Made by a program: the position numbers and the translations under genes
Notes under the pieces: generated by a model
Told to the model about the DNA's origin: nothing
Databases searched by the model: none
What the model saw: the letters and a program-made list of their open reading frames with translations, nothing else
In this document: positions 35,717-44,465 of the stretch, piece by piece
Position numbering within the stretch: position 1 is the stretch's first letter
How the letters are laid out: each line of letters starts with the position of its first letter
Assembly (NCBI GenBank): GCA_028692055.1
Contig: JAQUYA010000012.1
Span: 1 to 49,592 of the forward strand
Source: Lachnospiraceae bacterium
GTDB taxonomy: Bacteria > Bacillota > Clostridia > Lachnospirales > Lachnospiraceae
Length of the DNA: 49,592 bases
Reading direction: 5' to 3'

Positions 35717-35754
35717 AGTTACTATAGCATAGCTTTTTTAATATAGTTACTATA
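35717..35754 (-). promoter_or_regulatory. 10-bp direct repeat and extended -10 element upstream of the OmpR-type regulator
   Basis: AGTTACTATA occurs at 35717-35726 and again at 35745-35754. On the minus strand TGCTATAGT between them fits an extended -10 box. OmpR-type regulators bind direct repeats, so autoregulation is plausible; the 28-bp spacing is longer than the usual 10-11 bp. Confidence 0.4.
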
Positions 35755-35779
35755 ATTCATTAATTTTTCCTTAATCCCA

Positions 35780-36658
35780 CTATTTCAGACATAAAAAAGC
35801 GGCCAGATTTCCCCTCTTTCCGTGGCTGGCTCTATGTGAAAAAAGATAATCCGGGTTGCAGCAGGTACATATATCGGTCACGGAAATATGCTCTGGAAGC
35901 ACACCTGCATCCAAAAAGACCTGTCTGTTTGCCTCCCATAAATTCAACTGGTACTTTCCCTTCTCCTTATCTGATGCATAAAATAATCTCTTCTGCACCT
36001 GCTTTTCTGGAAATGCCTTTTTAAATTGTTTGATTACATCCTCGCTCACTTCATAACAGGACTGGCAAATAGATGGACCGATTGCACATAATACATCTTC
36101 CGGCTTCGTTCCATATTTTTCGTACATTTTCTTTAACGTAGCCTCCCCCATTCGATGTACAGTTCCCTTCCAGCCGGAATGGGACAGTCCGATTGCCCTC
36201 TGCACCGGGTCCACCAGATAGAGCGGTACGCAGTCTGCATAAAAAGTAGCCAGAACGAGTCCAGGGACATTGGTAATCAGACCGTCCACGTCTTCATAAT
36301 CTCTCTCTCTGGTAATTCCCTTCCCAGCATCTGAAATTGTTACTTCCCGTACATTCGTCGTATGGGTTTGATGGGATAATACGATATCCTGCAAATCACA
36401 GGATAGAATTTGAGCAATTCTTCTATAATTTTCATCTACCGCCTCTTTCTTATCTCCCCGTGTATAACTCATGTTCATACTCGCAAAGATTCCTTTGCTC
36501 ACACCTCCAAAGCGTGTTGTAAACAAATGTTTTACCAGATTCGTTTCCGTTAGCGCCGGAAAGGTCAGATATTCGAGTTCTCCTGCTTTATTTATCTGTA
36601 GAACTTCTTTATTTGATTGCTTTTCTTTGTTCTCATAACTTGTTCGATTTATATACAT
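35780..36658 (-). CDS. pgeF: PgeF/YfiH family multicopper-like protein (peptidoglycan editing factor)
   Basis: The 292-residue protein shows the family's zinc-site motifs: VLSHQTHTTNV, YADCVPLYLVDP, GLSHSGWKGTVHRM, and a C-terminal TCTCCNPD...FSHRASHG. The family includes YfiH/LACC1 proteins, reported as purine nucleoside-acting enzymes and as a factor preventing L-Ser misincorporation in peptidoglycan. It is cytosolic. Ribosome binding site AAAGGA precedes the ATG. Confidence 0.92.
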   Translation of the reverse strand: MYINRTSYENKEKQSNKEVLQINKAGELEYLTFPALTETNLVKHLFTTRFGGVSKGIFASMNMSYTRGDKKEAVDENYRRIAQILSCDLQDIVLSHQTHTTNVREVTISDAGKGITRERDYEDVDGLITNVPGLVLATFYADCVPLYLVDPVQRAIGLSHSGWKGTVHRMGEATLKKMYEKYGTKPEDVLCAIGPSICQSCYEVSEDVIKQFKKAFPEKQVQKRLFYASDKEKGKYQLNLWEANRQVFLDAGVLPEHISVTDICTCCNPDYLFSHRASHGKRGNLAAFLCLK

Positions 36659-36677
36659 ACGTTCATTCCTTTATATT

Positions 36678-37037
36678 TCATTTTCTACCAATATGATAAA
36701 ATGCATTCTGATACCAGGTCACTTCCTCACCACATATTGCGATTACATCATAGCGAATCGGCTCAAATTCTCCTATTCCATTACAATACCGATAATAGTC
36801 TGCAACCTTGCATATTATGCGTTGTTTACGATAATCAACTGCTTCTGACGGATTACCCATCCGATTGTCTTTTCGGTATTTTACCTCCACAAAAACAAGA
36901 TATCCCTGATGGTGCCCAATGATATCTATTTCGCCCTGCTTATTCCGATAATTATGTGCTACTATTTTCATGGAGTTCTGTGTCAAATAAGAAATCGCAA
37001 TGTTTTCTTTTTCCGCCCCAATTGTCCTTTTATTCAT
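36678..37037 (-). CDS. YraN family (UPF0102) endonuclease-like protein
   Basis: The 119-residue protein matches YraN: an N-terminal GAEKENIAISYL helix, then GEIDIIG...LVFVEVKYR, the PD-(D/E)XK-like catalytic pattern. Its cellular role is unresolved. Its start overlaps the stop of the FlhB-like gene (TAATG). It usually follows rnhB in Firmicutes, as here. Confidence 0.92.
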   Translation of the reverse strand: MNKRTIGAEKENIAISYLTQNSMKIVAHNYRNKQGEIDIIGHHQGYLVFVEVKYRKDNRMGNPSEAVDYRKQRIICKVADYYRYCNGIGEFEPIRYDVIAICGEEVTWYQNAFYHIGRK

Positions 37038-37321
37038 TACTTACCAAGTTTACTCCTTATTTTATCCATCGAATCCACAAATATAAGAATCTCTGCAACC
37101 ACCTCATACAATTCCGGTGGAATCATATCCCCTATTTCCAGTCTGGATAAGGTACCCGCCAATTTATCATCTTTGTGAACCGGTACATTGGCTTCCTTTG
37201 CCTTTTCAATAATGCGTTCTGCCAATGCACCTTTTCCAGATGCCGTCACGACAGGTGCATCATTTTCGGTATTATATTCCAATGCAATAGCTTGTTTTAT
37301 CTGCTTCTTCTTTTCGCTCAT
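37037..37321 (-). CDS. FlhB C-terminal-domain homologue (YlqH type)
   Basis: The 94-residue protein corresponds to the cytoplasmic export-gate domain of FlhB without the membrane part: IALEYNTENDAPVV, then ALAERIIEKAKEANVPVH and LEIGDMIPPELYEVVAEIL. The NPTH autocleavage loop is replaced by YNTEND. Such small proteins (YlqH in Bacillus subtilis) accompany rnhB and a FliK-like gene, exactly as here, and can partly substitute for FlhB_C in flagellar export. Confidence 0.9.
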   Translation of the reverse strand: MSEKKKQIKQAIALEYNTENDAPVVTASGKGALAERIIEKAKEANVPVHKDDKLAGTLSRLEIGDMIPPELYEVVAEILIFVDSMDKIRSKLGK

Positions 37322-37333
37322 TTCAACTCTCCC

Positions 37334-39148
37334 CTAGGCACGCACATCAAACGAATATTTCGATAACAACTGATTCGATTTATCCTGTTTCAGCATTTCA
37401 TCTATGACACCCGTTTCCTTTTCCTTTAATACCATCTCTGAGGTCATGGAATATCCTCTTTTTTGAAGACGTTCATCCAAAATATGTATATTTGCTTCTA
37501 TAAAATCCAGATATTCTTCCTTTTCTAAATAAAACTTTGTGCTGACCTTATTCTGCTGCATGGCAACATAGATATCCATCGTACCCAAATGTTCCATTTC
37601 AAGATGCAGCAATGCACTTACATTTCCATCTTTCTTCGCCAGATTCTTTTTATTCGTATAAACATATAAGTCGCCATGTGCATTTTGGTTGCTCATTTTA
37701 AGTGGTAATTGAACATACGTAAAGGTTTGATTTAGCTGATTCATAAAATCCACATTCTGCGAAAGATTCGTAACACTTTTCATCAAAGGTGAATTTTCTT
37801 TTGTAAGTGCTGACATACTCTCCGCTAATTTTGCTGTTTGCTGCTGGATTCGTTGATAAAGCTCCTCCACCTTTCCTTCACGGGCAACTTCTTCCGGCTG
37901 TATCAACCACTGTTTTGTTACTTCGTTCTTTAAGATATTCAAGAATGGCTGACTATTCAGTAACTCTTTCAGTGCTATATTTTCTTTTAAATCTGTCTTT
38001 TGTAGCAATTCATTCAATTCCTTTAATAATGTTCCTGCATTAATGTCACCATTCTGCAACTGTAAGATAAGCTCCGGCTGCATTCCCACCTGCTGCATAA
38101 GATGTGCCAGATTGGCTGCCTGATTTTGTGTGATTCCCAACGCATTGGGAGCATGTGTTGTATTAGCAGCGTGACCGATATCCTCACCTGCCTGTAATAT
38201 CACGTCCTTCAGCAGTTGTTCCTGACTTTTCTGTTCCTCTGCTTTTTTTCCATTGGCTGTTTCTGTTTCCGACGCAATATCCATTCCATTTTTTATTTTA
38301 TTTTCATTTCCTGTACTTTGTTCCGGAGTGATACTATTTGCAGCTGTGTTATCCATAGCAGACTCTGCCAGAGTAGTGTTCTCGCCCACATTTGCGGCGT
38401 TTCCTGTATTTACTTCCGCACCTTCCTGTACCGATACGATTTCATTTCCAAATATCTGTATTACTTTTTGAAAGAAGTCCTGAATTTCTGCATTACTGCC
38501 ATTTTGTATCAGCTCCTGAAATGCGTCTGTCAAATTGCCGGCTACTTCTGATGCACCATTCAGTATACTGTGTTCATAATTCTTATAGTTTTCAAATTGT
38601 GCAATATTTTCCGGAGTAACCGGTATTTGCAGCCGGTTCATCTCTATGATGGTTTTCCCACTTACTTCCGGATTATTGACAATCTGCTTGTACATGCTTT
38701 GAAGTGACTCTTTGTCTATGGACATTCCTTCTTCCATCATAGTGGACACCATGGATGCTGCCGTATTTGACATTGGGATATGTGCCGCTTTCATTGCATT
38801 CAATATAGTTTCACTATTCTGTGCCATATTTTCGAATAACGGACTTAAGGATATCTGCGAACCAGATACGGTCTTTACTTCAAAGGTCAGCGTTTGCCCT
38901 ACTGCGATATTCATATCTCTTGCAAGTTTTGCTGTCATTACCGTGTCCTTGTCCAGTGCAATGTCAATCTCCCCATTTCGCACTGCCAGAACTTCTCCAC
39001 TTATGGTCTGTCCCAGAGAAAAGTTACGCAGACTTTGAGCCACATGGTAATTAGACGCCCCTTCGCTTTGCGTCGTCTGTGTTACCTGATTGGTATTATT
39101 TGCATTTGCATTATCATAATGAAAAAAAGAAGACAAATGAAATCCCAT
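37334..39148 (-). CDS. FliK-like (YlqG position) flagellar hook-length-type protein
   Basis: The 604-residue protein has an N-terminal OB-like region (about 38-110, QTISGEVLAVRNGEIDIAL), a long low-complexity middle rich in Asn, Glu and Thr, and a C-terminal domain (about 490-575, LYVYTNKK...LLHLEMEHLGTMDIYVAM) resembling the FliK export-switch domain. It sits 12 bp upstream of the FlhB-like gene; in B. subtilis the equivalent gene is ylqG. Assignment rests on this order and the C-terminal pattern. Confidence 0.7.
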   Translation of the reverse strand: MGFHLSSFFHYDNANANNTNQVTQTTQSEGASNYHVAQSLRNFSLGQTISGEVLAVRNGEIDIALDKDTVMTAKLARDMNIAVGQTLTFEVKTVSGSQISLSPLFENMAQNSETILNAMKAAHIPMSNTAASMVSTMMEEGMSIDKESLQSMYKQIVNNPEVSGKTIIEMNRLQIPVTPENIAQFENYKNYEHSILNGASEVAGNLTDAFQELIQNGSNAEIQDFFQKVIQIFGNEIVSVQEGAEVNTGNAANVGENTTLAESAMDNTAANSITPEQSTGNENKIKNGMDIASETETANGKKAEEQKSQEQLLKDVILQAGEDIGHAANTTHAPNALGITQNQAANLAHLMQQVGMQPELILQLQNGDINAGTLLKELNELLQKTDLKENIALKELLNSQPFLNILKNEVTKQWLIQPEEVAREGKVEELYQRIQQQTAKLAESMSALTKENSPLMKSVTNLSQNVDFMNQLNQTFTYVQLPLKMSNQNAHGDLYVYTNKKNLAKKDGNVSALLHLEMEHLGTMDIYVAMQQNKVSTKFYLEKEEYLDFIEANIHILDERLQKRGYSMTSEMVLKEKETGVIDEMLKQDKSNQLLSKYSFDVRA

Positions 39149-39184
39149 AAAAACCTGCCCTTCGCAATCATGCTTCTAGTGATT

Positions 39185-39952
39185 TTATAAAAAGTTCTTA
39201 ATAAATGTTCTCCGATGAATCGGCGATGGTCCATATTTTTTCAGTGTTTCTATATGTACCGCTGCCCCATAGCCTTTGTTTGATGCAAAACCATACTCTG
39301 GGAAAACTGTATCATACTGTTCCATAAGTCGGTCCCTCGTTACCTTTGCAATAATACTTGCCGCTGCTATGGAAATGCTTTTTGCATCCCCCTTAATAAT
39401 CGGAACCTGTTGTATGTCAACCTTCGGAATCGTTACTGCATCATTTAATAATATATCGGGTTTTACTTCTAATTTATGAATAGCTTCCCTCATAGCTTCG
39501 TAGGTTGCCTGTAGGATATTGATTTCATCAATTCGCTCCGGACTAACAAAACCCAAGCCTGTTGCAACTGCTTTTTCCATAATAATATCATATAATTCTT
39601 CCCTTTTTTTGGCAGTCAATTGCTTGGAATCATTTAAATACAGAATATCACAATCCTTTGGCAGTATAACAGCTCCTGCTACAACAGGTCCTGCCAGGGG
39701 ACCTCGTCCTACTTCATCTATTCCGCATAGATATCCAAAAGATGCATACTCTTTTTCAAATTTCTTCATTCCTTCGGTACGCGCCTTCTCTTTTTCTAAA
39801 GCCTCTAATTGCTTCTCTGCCTTTGTAAGCAGTGCCACTACACCGCTGCGTGTATCATTTTTATAGCTTTTTATAAATTCAGGCAGCATTGAAATATCTG
39901 CTGCCTGGTAAATTTCTCTTATTGAACTAATCTTTTGTTCCTTCTGTTCCAC
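39185..39952 (-). CDS. rnhB: Ribonuclease HII, GTG start
   Basis: The 255-residue protein has an N-terminal extension of about 70 residues and the catalytic core CGIDEVGRGPLAGPVVAGAV, a later LLNDAV and a C-terminal HIETLKKYGPSPIHR. It removes ribonucleotides from DNA. The start codon is GTG with AAAGGAG eight bases upstream. Confidence 0.96.
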   Translation of the reverse strand: MEQKEQKISSIREIYQAADISMLPEFIKSYKNDTRSGVVALLTKAEKQLEALEKEKARTEGMKKFEKEYASFGYLCGIDEVGRGPLAGPVVAGAVILPKDCDILYLNDSKQLTAKKREELYDIIMEKAVATGLGFVSPERIDEINILQATYEAMREAIHKLEVKPDILLNDAVTIPKVDIQQVPIIKGDAKSISIAAASIIAKVTRDRLMEQYDTVFPEYGFASNKGYGAAVHIETLKKYGPSPIHRRTFIKNFL

Positions 39953-39965
39953 CTGTATGACTCCT

Positions 39966-40526
39966 TTACTGATGCTTTAATATTCCTACTTTATCAAAAG
40001 GCCATATTCGTACAAATGCCCTACCTATAATATTCTCACGCTTAATATTTGCTACGCTTGGATCCCGACTGTCCGAACTGTTATTTCGATTATCCCCCAT
40101 TACAAAGTATTCATCCTCTGCAAGCGTTATTTCTTCCGCCGCTCTTCCTGGATTTTGTATAATCTCCTTGCCATAGGATTCCTGAAGTATCTCTCCATTG
40201 ATGTAAATATTACCGTCGCTGTCGATTCTTACCGTTTCACCCGGCATTCCAATAATCCGTTTTATATAATAGGTTTCCTCTGCATATTCAAACGGAAATA
40301 CAATAATATCAAATCTTTTCGGGTCTTGGAACCGATAGGATATCTTATCTACAATTAGGTTATCACTGTTGCTGAGTGTTGGTTCCATGCTACTGCCAAT
40401 TACCTGTGTTCTTTGTCCTACAAAAGTTATCACTAAATAAGTAAGACACAGTACCACTAACAAATATACACTCGTACTCAATATTTCTTTTACAAAAGAC
40501 TTCATTCCCTTATTATCTCCGTTCAT
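39966..40526 (-). CDS. lepB: Signal peptidase I (first of two)
   Basis: The 186-residue protein has one N-terminal membrane segment (about 14-33), catalytic Ser in GSSMEPTL, general-base Lys in YYIKRIIGMPGETV, and the box MGDNRNNSSDSR. It cleaves signal peptides outside the membrane. The first ATG lacks a good ribosome binding site; the Met at codon 8 is an alternative. It lies on one side of the ylqF gene, with the second signal peptidase on the other side. Confidence 0.94.
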   Translation of the reverse strand: MNGDNKGMKSFVKEILSTSVYLLVVLCLTYLVITFVGQRTQVIGSSMEPTLSNSDNLIVDKISYRFQDPKRFDIIVFPFEYAEETYYIKRIIGMPGETVRIDSDGNIYINGEILQESYGKEIIQNPGRAAEEITLAEDEYFVMGDNRNNSSDSRDPSVANIKRENIIGRAFVRIWPFDKVGILKHQ

Positions 40527-40529
40527 TAT

Positions 40530-41375
40530 TTATTCTGGAAATTCAAGTGTTATTCTGCCTAACTTTCCACTTCTAAATTCCTCTATAAATAGTGCAGAAG
40601 CTTTCATTATATCAAGTTCCTGTCCCTTCATATAACAGTTCCGCTTTCTGGCTATCTGGTTCATAATTGCAATTTCATCTGTTTCCTCTGGTTCTATTTC
40701 ATATCTTGCCTGTAGCAGTGATGCATATTTATTTTTCAAAAAATTTATTAAATCATATGCCAATTCATCCGTATGCAGAATCTCATCATTCATCGAACCA
40801 ATAAATGCCAGACGCATTCCAACCGCCTGATCTTCAAATTTAGGCCATAAAATACCTGGTGTGTCCAATAATTCCAGGCTTCTGTTTAGACGAATCCATT
40901 GTTTACCTTTGGTAACACCCGGTTTATTTCCTGTCTTCGTACAGGCTTTCCCAGCAAAAGCATTAATAAAGGTGGATTTTCCAACATTCGGTATCCCTAC
41001 TACCATGGCTCTGACTGGTCGATTCAGAATACCTCTTTTTCTGTCACGTTCAATTTTCTCTTTGCATGCCTCTTGTACTACACCTTGAATGGATTTGATT
41101 CCACTTCCTGATTTTGAATTAATCTCAACCACGTGAAAACCTTTTTCCTTAAAATATTCCATCCATACTTTGTTGTATTTGTTGTCCGCCAAATCCGCTT
41201 TGTTTAATAGAATCATACGGGCTTTATTTTTTCCAAGCTGGTCAATGTCTGGATTTCGGCTGCTCAGTGGAATTCTTGCATCTACCAGTTCTATAATCAA
41301 ATCAATTAATTTGATATTTTCTTCCATCATTCTCTTGGCCTTCGTCATATGACCAGGATACCATTGATAATTCAT
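40530..41375 (-). CDS. rbgA: Ribosome biogenesis GTPase YlqF (RbgA)
   Basis: The 281-residue protein is a circularly permuted GTPase: NKAD (G4) precedes GIPNVGKST (G1) and DTPGILWP (G3). The C-terminal helical domain contacts the 50S subunit. It matures large ribosomal subunits with L16. Ribosome binding site GGGAGATAA is seven bases before the ATG. The order rplS, ylqF, rnhB is as in Bacillus. Confidence 0.96.
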   Translation of the reverse strand: MNYQWYPGHMTKAKRMMEENIKLIDLIIELVDARIPLSSRNPDIDQLGKNKARMILLNKADLADNKYNKVWMEYFKEKGFHVVEINSKSGSGIKSIQGVVQEACKEKIERDRKRGILNRPVRAMVVGIPNVGKSTFINAFAGKACTKTGNKPGVTKGKQWIRLNRSLELLDTPGILWPKFEDQAVGMRLAFIGSMNDEILHTDELAYDLINFLKNKYASLLQARYEIEPEETDEIAIMNQIARKRNCYMKGQELDIMKASALFIEEFRSGKLGRITLEFPE

Positions 41376-41397
41376 ATTTATCTCCCATCCGTGACCT

Positions 41398-41991
41398 CTA
41401 ATTTATTAACCCCAGACCACTATCGCCTGATGCCATCTTAAACCATGCTTTTCCCAGTATTGTGTCCTTTTTTACTCCGGCTATATTTCCGGAGCGGCTG
41501 TCTTCACTGCTATTTACATTATCTCCCATTAAAAAGTACTCATCCACATCTAAATGAAGCGGATTTTCTGCAATACCTGCATCTGCTATTTTATCATAGC
41601 TTATTCCGTCCTGCAGCACATCGTCTACATAGACCTTTCCATCTTTGATCTGTACCGTTTCGCCCGGTAGCCCAACCACTCTTTTCACATAGTAATGTGT
41701 GTTGTGATTTCCATTTGGTAGGAAAACTACTATATCGCCTCTCTTTGGCGATGATATCTGATAAACAAATTGATTGATTAGTATCTCCTGCCCGTTATAC
41801 AGACTTGGCTCCATAGAAGCACCAATTACGCTTGTTTTTAATCCAAATGCAAAAATGCATACAAAAGCCAGCAGTATTGAAACCGCTATACAAAAAAACC
41901 AATTCAGTATTTCTTTCAATACACCACTGCTTAATTTTCTCTTTTTCCTATAGAAATTTAATCCTTTTTGTCTTCTAGGCACTCTTTTCAT
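41398..41991 (-). CDS. lepB: Signal peptidase I (second of two)
   Basis: The sequence has a basic N-terminus, one membrane segment (SILLAFVCIFAF), catalytic Ser in GASMEPSL, Lys in YYVKRVVGLPGETV and the box MGDNVNSSEDSR. A longer frame starts with TTG at 42063, but that codon lies inside the rplS terminator, so the Met at 41991 is the more likely start although its ribosome binding site is weak. It is a clear paralogue of the signal peptidase at 39966-40526. Confidence 0.9.
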   Translation of the reverse strand: MKRVPRRQKGLNFYRKKRKLSSGVLKEILNWFFCIAVSILLAFVCIFAFGLKTSVIGASMEPSLYNGQEILINQFVYQISSPKRGDIVVFLPNGNHNTHYYVKRVVGLPGETVQIKDGKVYVDDVLQDGISYDKIADAGIAENPLHLDVDEYFLMGDNVNSSEDSRSGNIAGVKKDTILGKAWFKMASGDSGLGLIN

Positions 41992-42049
41992 CTCTTTCAA
42001 ACAACAATTTATTTCTAGCTTACCACATCTTGCTTCATCATTAAAGTAG

Positions 42050-42086
42050 TAAAAAAGGGACAAGGTACTATTAAGTACTTGTCCCT
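42050..42086 (-). terminator. Rho-independent terminator of rplS
   Basis: AGGGACAAGTACT (minus 42086-42074) pairs with 42069-42056 with one bulged base, followed by seven T residues. It lies 16 bp after the rplS stop codon. The signal peptidase gene downstream must rely on read-through or its own promoter. Confidence 0.85.
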
Positions 42087-42102
42087 AACCTTACTATTTA
42101 AC

Positions 42103-42450
42103 TTATTTAACTAATTCCTTAACTTTTGCCTTCTTACCAATTCTTCCTCTTAAGTAAGTAAGTTTTGCTCTTCTAACTTTACCTCTTCTGATAACTTCAA
42201 CTTTTTCTACATTTGGAGAATGTAAAGGCCATGTTTTTTCAACGCCAATACCGCTGGATGCTTTTCTTACTGTGAAAGTAGCTCTGTTGCTTCCACCCTG
42301 TTTCTTTAATACAGTACCTTCGAAAATCTGGATTCTTTCACGAGCACCTTCTTTAATTTTACCATAAACTTTAACCGTATCACCAACGTTAAATTCCGGT
42401 ACATTTTCTCTTAATTGTTCTGCTTCGATTTCTTCAATAATCTTGTTCAT
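42103..42450 (-). CDS. rplS: 50S ribosomal protein L19
   Basis: The 115-residue protein matches L19 throughout: an N-terminal [41 protein letters not shown], and [15 protein letters not shown]. It sits at the 30S-50S bridge. GGAGATAAAGA precedes the ATG. Confidence 0.98.
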   Translation of the reverse strand: MNKIIEEIEAEQLRENVPEFNVGDTVKVYGKIKEGARERIQIFEGTVLKKQGGSNRATFTVRKASSGIGVEKTWPLHSPNVEKVEVIRRGKVRRAKLTYLRGRIGKKAKVKELVK

Positions 42451-42527
42451 TCTTTATCTCCTTATTCTCACGGACGTTCTTAATACAATCTGTACCAGCG
42501 GACCATCTCTTTTCTCGCAACGTTAAT

Positions 42528-42556
42528 ACTTTATCATAATTGCCTGTTCATTGCAA
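42528..42556 (-). promoter_or_regulatory. Candidate promoter for rplS inside the end of trmD
   Basis: On the minus strand TTGCAA (42556-42551) and TAAAGT (42533-42528) are 17 bases apart. The -35 box overlaps the last codons and stop of trmD. A leader of about 70 bases would precede the rplS start; whether it forms an L19 autoregulatory structure cannot be told by eye. Confidence 0.45.
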
Positions 42557-43258
42557 GTGTTTTTCCAAATATTTTGCATATAAATCTGGGCGGCGCTCCT
42601 TCGTTCTCTCTATGGACTGTTCCAGCCGCCATTCTGCAATATTTGCATGATGTCCCGATAATATCACCTCTGGAACTTTTTTTCCATTCCATTCCTCCGG
42701 TCTGGAATACTGTGGATACTCCAGCAAATCTCCTGCAAACGACTCTGTTTCCGCAGATTCTTCATTATTTAATACCCCTGGTACCAATCTGGAAATTGTA
42801 TCAATCATTACCATTGCCGGCAGTTCTCCGCCAGTCAGCACATAATCTCCGATTGACACATAATCTGTCACGATTTCTTCTAATACCCGCTCGTCGATTC
42901 CTTCATAATGTCCACACAGAAAAAGCAGTTCTTCTTCTTTTGCAAATTCTTTTGCCATCGTCTGGTTAAAGGTCGCTCCCTGTGGTGTCACATAAATCAC
43001 ACGGGGTTTCTTTGCTATATCCTTTATCTTCTCAATTACAGCCCTGTATGCATCATAAACAGGCTGCGCCTGCATCAGCATTCCAGCTCCGCCACCATAT
43101 GGATAATCATCTACCTTCTTATGCTTATTCGTCGTATAATCCCGAATATTGACCGCCTCAATCGACAGACACCCTTTTTCCATTGCACGACCTATAATAC
43201 TCGTATCCAATCCGTTTATTACCATCTCTGGAAATAGCGTTAAAATATGAAAGTTCAT
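42548..43258 (-). CDS. trmD: tRNA (guanine-37-N1)-methyltransferase
   Basis: The 236-residue knotted methyltransferase has the TrmD motifs PYGGGAGMLMQ, VIYVTPQG, LLFLCGHYEGIDERV and DYVLTGGELPAM. It methylates G37 of tRNAs and prevents frameshifting. It follows rimM after an unusual 78-bp intergenic cassette that is repeated upstream of ilvA. Confidence 0.98.
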   Translation of the reverse strand: MNFHILTLFPEMVINGLDTSIIGRAMEKGCLSIEAVNIRDYTTNKHKKVDDYPYGGGAGMLMQAQPVYDAYRAVIEKIKDIAKKPRVIYVTPQGATFNQTMAKEFAKEEELLFLCGHYEGIDERVLEEIVTDYVSIGDYVLTGGELPAMVMIDTISRLVPGVLNNEESAETESFAGDLLEYPQYSRPEEWNGKKVPEVILSGHHANIAEWRLEQSIERTKERRPDLYAKYLEKHLQ

Positions 43259-43268
43259 AAAAAATGGT

Positions 43269-43339
43269 CATTCCTTTCTCTCAACCTGTACTCTTGTGAC
43301 GTAGGCACAAAGTGCGTGTGAAAATTTATTTTCACACTA
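43269..43339 (-). repeat. Intergenic cassette, copy 1 (rimM-trmD)
   Basis: It begins at the TAG stop of rimM (43339-43337) with TAGTGTGAA, forms a palindromic stem GTGTGAAAAT/ATTTTCACAC, and continues into a 43-base core (43311-43269) ending GAAAGGAATG. The core aligns gap-free with the one before ilvA at 34 of 43 positions, eight of nine differences being transitions. Confidence 0.65.
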
Positions 43340-43846
43340 ATCCAGCAATCCCTCTAACAGATGAATTTTCATCACACGTTTCTCCAGGTTGACGTCCAGA
43401 ATGCATTCTTTGATTGCAGGAACTAATACTTCTCTTTCATCAGTCATGGTAATCACATAGACATCGTTTGCACCTGTCTGTATGACATCTTTCAGGACAC
43501 CAAATTCTTTTTCTGCTTCATCAATTACTGTAAGGTCTATTAAGTCTGCAATAAAGTACTCATTTTCTCCCAGTGGTACTGCATTCTCTCTGGTAACATA
43601 CAAACTTCTTTTACTATACCTTTCAATGTCATTTATATCATCGATGCCTTTGAATTTCAATATTACAAACTGTTTGAAGAATTTAACTCCTTCAATTTGC
43701 AAAGTCATCTGCTCTTTTCCTGTGTCAAGTATTACTTCTTTTAATTGTTTAAATCGATTTACATCATCGGTCGTTGGAAATACTTTTACTTCTCCTTTAA
43801 TTCCATGTGTAGATGTAATCACACCCACCTGCAATAACTCGTCCAT
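43337..43846 (-). CDS. rimM: 16S rRNA processing protein RimM
   Basis: The start chosen is the Met at 43846 (MDELLQVGVITSTHGIKGEV), which has GGGAAGGG upstream; an ATG at 43876 falls in a hairpin. The N-terminal RimM domain (about 5-85) and PRC-barrel (about 95-165, with ENEYFIADLIDLTV) are evident. RimM binds S19 and assists 30S assembly. Operon order khpA-rimM-trmD is standard. Confidence 0.95.
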   Translation of the reverse strand: MDELLQVGVITSTHGIKGEVKVFPTTDDVNRFKQLKEVILDTGKEQMTLQIEGVKFFKQFVILKFKGIDDINDIERYSKRSLYVTRENAVPLGENEYFIADLIDLTVIDEAEKEFGVLKDVIQTGANDVYVITMTDEREVLVPAIKECILDVNLEKRVMKIHLLEGLLD

Positions 43847-43875
43847 ATTTACTAACCCTTCCCGTAAGTTAAGCA

Positions 43876-43904
43876 AAACCCCAAAAGCAATGCTTCTGAG
43901 GTTT
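43876..43904 (-). repeat. 13-bp hairpin between khpA and rimM
   Basis: AAACCTCAGAAGC (minus 43904-43892) pairs with GCTTTTGGGGTTT (43888-43876) including two G-U pairs, loop ATT. It pairs fully only as minus-strand RNA, so it is probably a transcript structure. The U run is limited to the end of the stem; it may attenuate or stabilise the message within the operon. Confidence 0.5.
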
Positions 43905-43910
43905 TATCTG

Positions 43911-44138
43911 TTAGATGATTTCTACATCTACTTTCTTATTGTCTTTGGATGATGCTGCCTTCACAACAGAGCGGATTGCCTTTGCAATTCTGCCTTGTTT
44001 TCCGATTACCTTACCCATATCAGACGCTGCAACATGAAGTTCAACCGTAACATTTTTACCGCTTTCTTTCTCTGTTACAACAACTTCATCCGGATTATCA
44101 ACAAGTGCTTTTGCAATAACTTCAACTAATTCCTTCAT
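43911..44138 (-). CDS. khpA: KH-domain RNA-binding protein KhpA
   Basis: The 75-residue single KH-domain protein has the GKQG loop in GKVIGKQGRIAKAIRSVVKA. KhpA with KhpB binds RNA and affects cell division and sRNAs in Gram-positive bacteria. GGAGGTGG lies before the ATG. It follows rpsP as in Bacillus (ylqC). Confidence 0.93.
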   Translation of the reverse strand: MKELVEVIAKALVDNPDEVVVTEKESGKNVTVELHVAASDMGKVIGKQGRIAKAIRSVVKAASSKDNKKVDVEII

Positions 44139-44170
44139 AATCCACCTCCAAAAAAAGCCTCAACAAGTTC

Positions 44171-44416
44171 CTATTTTTCAATTCCTGCTGCTTTAAAGAT
44201 CTTGCCAACAACTTCTGTTGGTTGTGCACCGTTTGATAACCATTTTTTAGCTAATTCTGCATCAACTTTAAATGTGCTTGGGTCTGTGTTTGGATCATAT
44301 GTTCCGATTTCTTCGATACATTTACCATCTCTTGGAGAATTGGAATCTGCTACGATAATTCTATAAAAAGGAGCTTTCTTTTGACCCATTCTTCTTAATC
44401 TAATTTTAACTGCCAT
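44171..44416 (-). CDS. rpsP: 30S ribosomal protein S16
   Basis: The protein reads [20 protein letters not shown] at its N-terminus, a full S16 signature, and contains [14 protein letters not shown]. An upstream ATG three codons earlier lies inside the GGAGGTG ribosome binding site, so 44416 is the start. Confidence 0.98.
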   Translation of the reverse strand: MAVKIRLRRMGQKKAPFYRIIVADSNSPRDGKCIEEIGTYDPNTDPSTFKVDAELAKKWLSNGAQPTEVVGKIFKAAGIEK

Positions 44417-44465
44417 GTTTTTCACCTCCGCTTATTCAGCTTGCTTTCTTGTTCATTGTTATTTA

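Noticed and set aside
41992-42063. N-terminal extension of the second signal peptidase to a TTG codon at 42063
   Set aside because: The TTG and following codons are part of the rplS terminator stem and U run; no ribosome binding site precedes it.
42457-42547. L19 autoregulatory leader before rplS
   Set aside because: The leader is long enough, but no convincing conserved fold could be drawn by eye.
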